From the NCBI GenBank assembly GCA_030045295.1, contig JASIGD010000287.1:1-6167 (forward strand): a DNA stretch of 6,167 bases. Direction: 5' to 3'. Position numbers and translations under genes: made by a program. Shown piece by piece: positions 1-5,131 of the stretch. The notes under the pieces were generated by a model, which worked only from the letters and a program-made list of their open reading frames with translations, did no database searches and had not been told where the DNA came from. This stretch comes from Streptosporangiaceae bacterium (GTDB taxonomy: Bacteria > Actinomycetota > Actinomycetes > Streptosporangiales > Streptosporangiaceae). Every line of letters starts with the position of its first letter. The stretch's first letter is position 1.

Positions 1-137
1 GCGCCCGTCGGCGGCTGCGGCTGGCCCGGCGCCGCGGCCTGGTCTTGCGCCGCCCACCGTTGCTGCTGCCTGCGCTGGATCCGCCCGTGCACGGAGCTGG
101 CCACGGCGACCGTCGCGGCGGTCTTCAAGATGCCCAT
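1..137 (-). CDS. Small basic, Gln-rich protein of unknown function (partial, runs off left edge)
   Basis: An open frame starts at the ATG at 137-135 and continues 45 codons to the window edge without a stop, so the C-terminus is missing. A clear AAGGAG ribosome binding site at 149-144 lies 6 nt before the ATG. The visible product begins MGILKTAATVAVASSVHGRI, followed by a basic/glutamine stretch (RRQQQRW, residues 22-28) and an Ala/Pro/Gln-rich tail. The first 16 or so residues are apolar and could form a short amphipathic or membrane-associated helix. It starts 19 nt after the stop of the DUF6325-type gene, so the two are very likely co-transcribed. From memory, short actinobacterial proteins with this type of N-terminus often sit beside DUF6325 and SHOCT-domain genes; that is recollection, not a search. 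No biochemical function can be assigned. The frame, start and neighbour spacing make me fairly sure it is a real gene. Confidence 0.78.
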   Translation of the reverse strand, partial: MGILKTAATVAVASSVHGRIQRRQQQRWAAQDQAAAPGQPQPPTG

Positions 138-143
138 CGTGAT

Positions 144-149
144 CTCCTT
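144..149 (-). promoter_or_regulatory. Ribosome binding site of the left-edge small gene
   Basis: Read on the minus strand this is AAGGAG, 6 nt before the ATG at 137. It lies between the stop codon of the preceding gene and this start. It is the main support for calling a gene this short and truncated. Confidence 0.75.
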
Positions 150-156
150 ACCCGGG

Positions 157-621
157 CTAGGCGGTCTCGGTCGCGTCGAGCGCGCTGACGATGTCGCTGG
201 CTGATATCCCGCCGTCGGCGATGAAGCGCGCGCCGTCGCGCCGCCAGGTGTTGACCAGGCTGAGCACCCAGCGGTTCTCGTAGACGATGACGGCCGCGAG
301 ACTGCCGGGCTTGATCGCCACGGCGATCTCGTCGATATCGTCGCTGTCGAGCAACCCGGACGAGGCGCCCGCCCAGGCGCTCAGGTCCACGCCGTCCGGG
401 TTGGGCACGTCGTCGACGTCGACCTTGCTGGCGTTGCCTGCGGCGTTCTTGGTGATGAATTCCAGGTCCAGGATGCTGATGACGCCCTGGTCGGCCAGCG
501 AGAGCAGCTGCTGGAAGCCTGCCGCGCTGAGGTGCGCGCCGGGGAACTCGATCGCCAGGAAGTCGACCGGAGCCAGGTCATCGTCCGGGTCAGGCGGGGA
601 AGGCGGGGTTGGTGCCGACAT
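157..621 (-). CDS. DUF6325 family protein
   Basis: A 154-residue soluble protein of unknown function. After a Pro/Asp-rich N-terminus (residues 1-17) it shows the features I associate with actinobacterial DUF6325 proteins: PVDFLAIEFPG (18-28), a hydrophobic strand GVISILDLEFITK (46-58), an acidic segment (67-80), GASSGLLDSDDI (85-96), and KPGSLAAVIVYENRW (104-118), ending with a helix leading to SALDA. There is no signal peptide or membrane segment, so it is probably cytosolic. The frame extends 12 codons further upstream to 657, but the ATG at 621 has a textbook AGGAGG 4 nt before it and gives the expected domain start, so I chose it. It lies 55 nt after the flippase-like gene and 19 nt before the next small gene, all in one direction. 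Family members are often described as regulators of membrane or stress processes, but without firm evidence. Family assignment is by recalled motif pattern. Confidence 0.85.
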   Translation of the reverse strand: MSAPTPPSPPDPDDDLAPVDFLAIEFPGAHLSAAGFQQLLSLADQGVISILDLEFITKNAAGNASKVDVDDVPNPDGVDLSAWAGASSGLLDSDDIDEIAVAIKPGSLAAVIVYENRWVLSLVNTWRRDGARFIADGGISASDIVSALDATETA

Positions 622-625
622 TGGT

Positions 626-631
626 CCTCCT
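626..631 (-). promoter_or_regulatory. Ribosome binding site fixing the DUF6325 start
   Basis: A perfect AGGAGG on the minus strand, 4 nt upstream of the ATG at 621. It decides in favour of this start over the longer reading frame beginning at 657, whose extra 12 codons would run through the binding site itself. Confidence 0.85.
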
Positions 632-676
632 ATCGGGATGCTGCGGGTCGCGGCCACGGTCCGGCGTGAAGCCCAC

Positions 677-3169
677 TCACAGGTACTCCTTCTTCCGCAT
701 CCACACCAGGGTGGCCCAGCCCCAGATGGGCGGCAGGTAGGAGGTGAACAGGCGCTGCACGAAGACCGCGGCGGTGGCGTTGGCCTCGGAGATGCCGGCC
801 GAGGTGAGGCCGAGGATCATGCCCGCCTCCACCACTCCCAGGCCGCCCGGCGTCGGCGCGATGCCCCCGATCATCGCGGACAGCACGATGACCACGAGGA
901 GGACGGGCAGCCGCAGATGGTCGCCGAACGCCAGCAGCGAGACCGACAGCGCCATCGCCACCACCAGGTCTCGGCCGAACGCGCCGCCCAGCAGCAGCAC
1001 CAGCTTGCGCGGAGAGCTGGCCAGCTGCTTGAGGTTGGCCCAGATGTCCTGCACCTTGGGACGTGCCTTCTCGGCCGCCAGCCTGCGCAGCCGGGGCACG
1101 GCCAGGAGCAGCCCGGCCGCCAGCGCGACCAGCACCACGATCGCCAAGATGATCCACACCAGTTTCGAGTTTCCCCCCGACTCGGGGGTGACCTCGAGGT
1201 GGATGGACCCCCAGGCGAACGGCAGCGAGACCAGGAACAGCACCCCGGTCGAGATCCAGCTGGCGGTGGCCATGATGGCACCCGAGCTCAGCGCCACGGT
1301 CGCGTCGTAGCCCTGCTGCTGGTAGTACCGCACCCGGGTGGCGAACACCGCCGCGGTCCCGCCGGCCAGCGCGCTGAACGCCTTGCCCACCTCCACGGCC
1401 ACCGTCCGCCCGAACGGGAGCGGCCCGGACACGCTGCCGATGCTCTCGAAGGCCGAGGCCACGTAGGCGAGCTGGGACAGCACGAACGCCATGACGACCC
1501 ACAGCCAGTCGGCCCCGACGATGGTGTCGAAGGACTTGGACACGTCGATGAGCACCCCGATCAGGGCCCACCCGCCGATCAGCGAGCCGATGAGCATGAC
1601 CAGGGTCGGCCAGCTCACCCGGCGCGGCTCCACCAGCTTCGGCAGCTCGATCGAGGCGGCCGCGGCGGCGCGCTGCCGGACGTCGGCCAGCAGCGCGCGG
1701 TTGCCCCGCAGGCTCCGGCCGAGCGCCGGGTCCAGCGCCGGCTTGTGCAGGTGCTGCAGGGCGCCCGAGAGCTCCTCCGGTGTCAGGCACTTGGCCGCGA
1801 TATCGGCGGCTCGTTCGGCGCCGACCGTCACCGCGGTCGCCGCTATCGCGCCGGCCAGGTCGCGATCGAGCTGATCCGGCGAGGCGCTCGAGGACGCGTT
1901 GCGGAAGCCGGTCATCACGATGGTCTTGGTGTCCGAGTCGACCAGCAGCGTGTCACCGCTGATCGAGCCGTGCGCGATGCGGGCCCGCCGCAGGGTCAGC
2001 AGCTGACGGTACAGGTCCTCCAGCGTGACGTCGGCGAGGTCGGCGGCGTCCGCGTCGGCCAGGGTCGTCCCGGTCGGCAGCCGTGAGACCAGCAGCGCGT
2101 CCCCGGATCGTCCCGCCGTGCCCGCCTCGATGACCTCCGGCACCGCGACGCCCGCCTGGCCGGCCCGCAGCGTGAGCCAGGCCTCGTGTTCGACCTGCTG
2201 CAGCCGGGTGATGGTCAGGCTCGGCCCGGAGTCCCGGTACCAGACGAACCGGCCCGCCTTGGTCAGCAGCTTGGCGTCGGCCGCGTCCCGGCCGTAGACC
2301 TCGATGCCCAGCTTCCCGGACGAATCCGCCTGGCCGTTTTCGGTGGCCTCGTACTGCGCCACCCCCCAGACCTGCCTGCTCGCCGGCTGCACGCCGTCCG
2401 CGCCGATGCCGAGCTCGGCCAGCAGCAGCCGTACGTCGTCGGCTGATGGCAGGCCGAGCGGTGAGCCGAAGACCAGGCGGACGATCGCCGTTACCCCCCA
2501 GCCGATGGCCAGGCTCCCGAGCACGTTCAGCGGCAGCCCGTGGCCTCCCACCGCGCCAGCCAGCGCCACCAGGGCGATGAAGATCTCGATGATGCGCTGC
2601 ACGCCCCGCGCCAGGTACGGCAGCGCCGCCGTCGTGACCGCCGCGAACAGGGCGATCTGAAAGACCGGGAACGTCAGGTAGTAACCGTGGACCTCGACCC
2701 CGCTCGACCGCCCGCCCCTGCTGCCCAGCGCGGCGATCAGGAGCCCGCAGGCCAGCACCGTGCCGACCGCGCTCGACCCGATGTCGCGCGCGATCTCCCA
2801 CCGGCGCGCGACCACGGCCAGCAGCACCAGCACGATCGCCACGCCGAACGAGCCGACCTGGTAGACCACCGTCACCAGCCAGGTGATGCTCCGCGGCGGC
2901 GGGTGGATGACCGCGGTGATGGCCTGGTCGATCCGCGAGTTGAAGTGGATGACCAGCACGCAGCACAGCACGGCCAGCACCGCGGCGGCCAGCCGCACCC
3001 CGTCGCTCCCGCGCCGGCGTCGCTGGCCGTCGCCGACCGGAGCGAATATGGCCGAACGCCAGCCCTGCCACAGGCCTGGCCCGGGTACGGAACTCATAGT
3101 CTCTACTATGTCGTGACCGCCGTCCGGACCTACAGCGCGTACGGGCACGAGGGAACTCCCGGCGGTCAC
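677..3169 (-). CDS. Lysylphosphatidylglycerol synthase-type flippase-domain membrane protein with pseudokinase-like domain
   Basis: An 830-residue polytopic membrane protein with three regions. Residues about 58-234 hold five or six membrane segments, ending in a GLPLNVLG...GWG motif faintly like PAP2-type domains. Residues about 265-475 are soluble and kinase-like: GIEVYGRDAADAKLL, an EHEAW helix (residues 327-331) and HGSISGDTLL (400-409). Residues about 519-825 form the C-terminal membrane domain of the YbhN/UPF0104/MprF-flippase family, with the hallmark PTPGGLGVVEAG at 772-783. The DUF2156 aminoacyl-transferase domain of full-length MprF is absent, so lipid translocation or transport is more plausible than lysyl-PG synthesis; this is inference. 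The kinase-like part lacks the lysine and both aspartates (E290, S402, T420/G421), so it probably does not phosphorylate. The start is uncertain. GTG at 3169 overlaps the previous stop as GTGA, suggesting coupling. ATG at 3097 (806 residues) is the alternative. Neither has a strong ribosome binding site. The first 24 residues of the long form are not recognisable as domain sequence. Confidence 0.85.
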   Translation of the reverse strand: MTAGSSLVPVRAVGPDGGHDIVETMSSVPGPGLWQGWRSAIFAPVGDGQRRRRGSDGVRLAAAVLAVLCCVLVIHFNSRIDQAITAVIHPPPRSITWLVTVVYQVGSFGVAIVLVLLAVVARRWEIARDIGSSAVGTVLACGLLIAALGSRGGRSSGVEVHGYYLTFPVFQIALFAAVTTAALPYLARGVQRIIEIFIALVALAGAVGGHGLPLNVLGSLAIGWGVTAIVRLVFGSPLGLPSADDVRLLLAELGIGADGVQPASRQVWGVAQYEATENGQADSSGKLGIEVYGRDAADAKLLTKAGRFVWYRDSGPSLTITRLQQVEHEAWLTLRAGQAGVAVPEVIEAGTAGRSGDALLVSRLPTGTTLADADAADLADVTLEDLYRQLLTLRRARIAHGSISGDTLLVDSDTKTIVMTGFRNASSSASPDQLDRDLAGAIAATAVTVGAERAADIAAKCLTPEELSGALQHLHKPALDPALGRSLRGNRALLADVRQRAAAAASIELPKLVEPRRVSWPTLVMLIGSLIGGWALIGVLIDVSKSFDTIVGADWLWVVMAFVLSQLAYVASAFESIGSVSGPLPFGRTVAVEVGKAFSALAGGTAAVFATRVRYYQQQGYDATVALSSGAIMATASWISTGVLFLVSLPFAWGSIHLEVTPESGGNSKLVWIILAIVVLVALAAGLLLAVPRLRRLAAEKARPKVQDIWANLKQLASSPRKLVLLLGGAFGRDLVVAMALSVSLLAFGDHLRLPVLLVVIVLSAMIGGIAPTPGGLGVVEAGMILGLTSAGISEANATAAVFVQRLFTSYLPPIWGWATLVWMRKKEYL
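3095..3110. repeat. AT-rich inverted repeat at the alternative start of the flippase-like gene
   Basis: CATAGT-ctct-ACTATG, with perfect 6-bp arms and a 4-nt centre. It stands out as an A+T island in very GC-rich DNA. It contains the alternative ATG (3097-3095) of the large membrane protein gene. On the minus strand one arm, CATAGT, ends 7 nt before that ATG, which would suit a -10 element of a leaderless transcript, but I find no matching -35. An arm of this length can occur by chance in 6 kb. Confidence 0.35.
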
Positions 3170-3387
3170 TGGCCCTGGCTGCGGGCCTTCTTCACCTCAT
3201 CCGAGCTCAGCCGGGCGATGACCGCGGCCCGGGTGACCGGATCCAGCGCATCGAGCTGCGCGTGGATGTTCTCCACCGTAAGGTCCGCCAGCTGGCGTTT
3301 CTCACGCAGCTGAGCCGCCGCGAAGGCCAGCGCCACGGCGGCCGCCACCAGCAGCGCCGCCCGGATGAGTCGCGGTGAAAAGCTCAT
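3166..3387 (-). CDS. Small single-pass membrane protein, unknown function
   Basis: A 73-residue protein: short basic N-terminus (MSFSPRLIR), one Ala/Val/Leu-rich membrane segment (about residues 9-26), then a charged, mostly helical tail containing LDALDPVTRAAVIARLSSDE (residues 46-65). No cysteine lipobox follows the hydrophobic stretch, so it is more likely a membrane anchor than a lipoprotein; the tail would be outside or inside depending on topology, and the basic N-terminus favours N-in, tail-out. The frame can be extended to a TTG two codons upstream, but AAAGAGG at 3400-3394 lies 6 nt before the ATG at 3387 and would abut the TTG, so the ATG is chosen. It begins 21 nt after the lipoprotein stop, and its TGA overlaps the GTG of the next gene. 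I do not recognise a family. It may be an accessory subunit of its large membrane neighbour, which is inference from position only. Confidence 0.8.
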   Translation of the reverse strand: MSFSPRLIRAALLVAAAVALAFAAAQLREKRQLADLTVENIHAQLDALDPVTRAAVIARLSSDEVKKARSQGQ

Positions 3388-3393
3388 GGGCAA

Positions 3394-3400
3394 CCTCTTT
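3394..3400 (-). promoter_or_regulatory. Ribosome binding site of the small membrane protein
   Basis: AAAGAGG on the minus strand, 6 nt from the ATG at 3387. It selects that ATG over the TTG two codons upstream, which it would touch directly. Confidence 0.65.
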
Positions 3401-3408
3401 CCCCGTGA

Positions 3409-3828
3409 TCAGCTGCACTTCGAACTGGTCGCGTCCACAAAGCTCTTGACCGAGCTCACCACGTTGGCCGCGTCCTTGGTGACCGTGGCGATCTGCCCCG
3501 CGGAAGGACTCGACGCCAGCGCCGTGACCGAGCTCTTGAGCGCGTCGACCGACGTGCTGATGGCGCTGGTTTCGCTCGGGAAGTCGCTCTTGGCCGAGCT
3601 GACCACCGCGGCGGCGTCACTTTGGATCTTCTGCACCTGCGTCTTCAGGCCGCTGACTCCGCTGCTGACGTTCAGGCTGGTCAGTCCCTTGACCGAGTTC
3701 TGCAAGTTCGTCCGGGCGGTGCAGTAAGCGGGCGGGCCGCTGCTGCAGCCGGTCAGCGCGACGACCACCCCGGCCGCCACGGCGCAGGCCAGCAGCAGCC
3801 GAGTCCAGCGCCAGGTCAGGTCGGCCAT
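3409..3828 (-). CDS. Secreted lipoprotein, unknown function
   Basis: A 139-residue protein with a lipoprotein signal: charged N-terminus (MADLTWRWTR), hydrophobic core (residues 11-25) and lipobox LTGC, giving lipidated Cys28 after signal peptidase II cleavage. The mature part is rich in Ser, Val, Ala and Thr with regular hydrophobic spacing (about residues 40-135), suggesting long helices or a helical bundle. Two further cysteines, C36 near the anchor and C138 next to the C-terminus, could pair in the oxidising exterior and tie the two ends together. The open frame runs 26 codons further upstream, but those encode an Arg-rich stretch that would spoil the signal peptide, and GGAGAAGGA sits just before the ATG at 3828, so that start is chosen. 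It is the first gene of the minus-strand cluster, 21 nt ahead of the small membrane protein gene. I do not recognise a named family. Confidence 0.85.
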   Translation of the reverse strand: MADLTWRWTRLLLACAVAAGVVVALTGCSSGPPAYCTARTNLQNSVKGLTSLNVSSGVSGLKTQVQKIQSDAAAVVSSAKSDFPSETSAISTSVDALKSSVTALASSPSAGQIATVTKDAANVVSSVKSFVDATSSKCS

Positions 3829-3943
3829 GATCCTTCTCCCTCCGCGCGTCCGGCGAGCTATTACCGACACTAACCCGCGCCGTCGCGGGGCGTCGTCACC
3901 CCCCACGGGTGAAGCTGCCGTTCCTCATCGGGCCGACGTCGTC

Positions 3944-3973
3944 TGGACGCTGTTCTTCCTCGCCTGATACCTT
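3944..3973 (+). promoter_or_regulatory. Candidate promoter of the HtrA-like protease gene
   Basis: TGGACG (3944-3949) matches TTGACA at four of six positions. After an 18-nt spacer comes TACCTT (3968-3973), a TAnnnT-type -10, preceded by TG one base away (3965-3966) as in an extended -10. Transcription would start near 3980 and give a leader of about 30 nt that includes the GAGAGG ribosome binding site. The pattern fits a housekeeping sigma factor. It was found by eye and remains a prediction. Confidence 0.42.
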
Positions 3974-4000
3974 GCTGGCATCCCTTCCGGCTGGGGTCCT

Positions 4001-4006
4001 GAGAGG
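4001..4006 (+). promoter_or_regulatory. Ribosome binding site of the protease gene
   Basis: GAGAGG, 5 nt before the ATG at 4012. It supports that start, which also gives a complete lipoprotein signal peptide. Confidence 0.65.
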
Positions 4007-4011
4007 CCGAT

Positions 4012-5097
4012 ATGACCGGGTCGAAGCACGCGCGGAGTTCACGCCGGCGGCTGCGCTGGGCGGCCGTAGGCGCCGCGCTGGTCGTCGTGCTGGTGGTGGG
4101 CGGGTGCACCAGCACCGCCACGAGTTCGCCGACCTCCACCGCTACGTCAGCGTCCTCCGCGACGGTCAGCGCGTGCGCGGTCACCCCTGTCGCGGACGAG
4201 GTGCTCCCCTCCGTGGTCACCATCGCCGCGAGCAGCAGCGAGGGAAGCGGCACCGGGTCGGGAGAGGTCATCCGGTCCGACGGCTACATCCTGACCAACA
4301 ATCACGTCATCTCGATCGCCGCCAACGGCGGTTCGGTCGAGGTCCTGTTCTCCGACGGGCTGACCGCCCCGGCGACGATCACCGGCCGGGACCCGCAGAC
4401 CGATCTGGCCGTGCTGCACGTCCAGCCGCCCCGCGCGCTCAAGGTCATCGCGCTGGGCACGTCGGCGTCGGTGAAAGTCGGCGAGCCGGTCGTGGCGATC
4501 GGCGCCCCGCTCGGACTGTCCGGCACGGTCACGTCCGGGATCATCAGCGCGCTGGACCGGACCGTGGAGGTCCCCGGCGAAAACGACAAGTCGGCGCTGC
4601 TGGTCTCGGCCATGCAGACCGACGCCGCCATTAATCCCGGCAACAGCGGCGGCGCCCTGGTCAACTGCTCGGGTCAGCTCATCGGGGTGCCGACGGCGGG
4701 CGCCACCGTGCCGGGCTCGGCCGGCGGCAGCATCGGGCTGGGCTTCGCGATCCCGGTCGACCTGGCCAAGACCATCGCCGATGAGATCATCGCCACCGGG
4801 CGGGTGACGCACGCCTTCTTCGGCCTGTCGACGGTGCCGATCCCGCCCGCGGCCGCCGCGCAGGCCGGCGTGCCGGAAGGGCTGTTCGTCCAGGCGGTCA
4901 CGTCCGGCGGCCCGTCCGCGGTGGCCGGGCTGCGCGCTGACGACGTGATCACCACCATCGACGGCGCCCCGGCCACCAGCAACCTTCAGCTGCAAGAGCT
5001 GACCCTGACCAAGAAACCAGGCGACACCGTCTCGCTCGGCTACACCCGAGCCGGCCATTCGGCCACGGCCACGGTCACCCTGGGCGCGCAGCCCTGA
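4012..5097 (+). CDS. HtrA/DegP-type trypsin-like serine protease, lipoprotein, with one PDZ domain
   Basis: A 361-residue exported protease of the S1C (HtrA/DegP/DegQ) type, expected to degrade or refold damaged proteins on the outer face of the membrane. The N-terminus is Arg-rich (residues 5-15), then a hydrophobic core (17-29) and lipobox VGGC with Cys32 as the likely lipidated residue. A Ser/Thr/Ala linker follows (33-54). The chymotrypsin-like domain (about 60-265) carries the full triad: His98 in TNNHV, Asp131 in TDLAV and Ser212 in GNSGG, with the oxyanion-loop context AINPGNSGGAL. A single PDZ domain (about 270-358) includes GLFVQAV, GLRADDVITTIDG and the closing strands. Cys55 and Cys219 in the mature part could form a disulfide. 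Actinobacterial HtrA proteins are more often anchored by a membrane helix, so the lipobox is notable, but simple anchoring by an uncleaved helix cannot be excluded. The glutaminase gene follows 34 bp downstream on the same strand. Confidence 0.93.
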   Translation: MTGSKHARSSRRRLRWAAVGAALVVVLVVGGCTSTATSSPTSTATSASSATVSACAVTPVADEVLPSVVTIAASSSEGSGTGSGEVIRSDGYILTNNHVISIAANGGSVEVLFSDGLTAPATITGRDPQTDLAVLHVQPPRALKVIALGTSASVKVGEPVVAIGAPLGLSGTVTSGIISALDRTVEVPGENDKSALLVSAMQTDAAINPGNSGGALVNCSGQLIGVPTAGATVPGSAGGSIGLGFAIPVDLAKTIADEIIATGRVTHAFFGLSTVPIPPAAAAQAGVPEGLFVQAVTSGGPSAVAGLRADDVITTIDGAPATSNLQLQELTLTKKPGDTVSLGYTRAGHSATATVTLGAQP

Positions 5098-5131
5098 GCG
5101 GCCGCCAGGCCATCGGGATGCGAGCCGCCTA

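Larger units (their letters stand above)
3829..4011. other. Divergent intergenic region between the lipoprotein cluster and the protease gene
   Basis: These 183 bp separate two gene groups reading away from each other, so both promoters should lie here. On the lipoprotein side, GGAGAAGGA (3839-3831) is its ribosome binding site, and the most A+T-rich patch (3858-3873) offers TAATAG (3863-3858) or TAGTGT (3872-3867) as a possible -10 on the minus strand. I find no convincing -35 for either. The protease side has a better candidate, listed separately. The open frames that cross the spacer lack sensible starts. No clear riboswitch or large inverted repeat was seen. Confidence 0.6.

Noticed and set aside
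622..676. Possible terminator or promoter between the flippase-like and DUF6325 genes.
   Set aside because: I found no convincing hairpin and no -10/-35 pair in these 55 bp; only the AGGAGG ribosome binding site is clear.
630..1790. A 386-codon minus-strand frame overlapping the flippase-like gene.
   Set aside because: It is an out-of-phase frame inside a gene with clear family motifs. Its product is Arg/Gly/Ala-rich without recognisable structure.
287..2086. A long open frame on the plus strand (599 codons).
   Set aside because: It lies antisense to the DUF6325 and flippase-like genes. Its translation is His/Arg/Gln/Gly-rich with no domain or membrane pattern, as expected for a shadow frame in GC-rich DNA.
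1953..3071. A 372-codon minus-strand frame inside the same gene.
   Set aside because: Same reasoning: shifted frame, low-complexity Arg/Gly/Ala translation, and no plausible ribosome binding site.
3870..4271. A minus-strand frame crossing the divergent spacer into the protease gene.
   Set aside because: It would overlap the protease 5' end and both promoters. It has no clear ribosome binding site and its translation is low in complexity.
4147..5058. A 303-codon frame antisense to the protease.
   Set aside because: The plus strand encodes a complete HtrA catalytic triad and PDZ domain. The antisense product looks like compositional noise.
5098..5131. Possible terminator between the protease and the glutaminase.
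   Set aside because: Short GCGGC/GCCGC matches exist, but they do not form a stable stem with a sensible loop and no T-tract follows.
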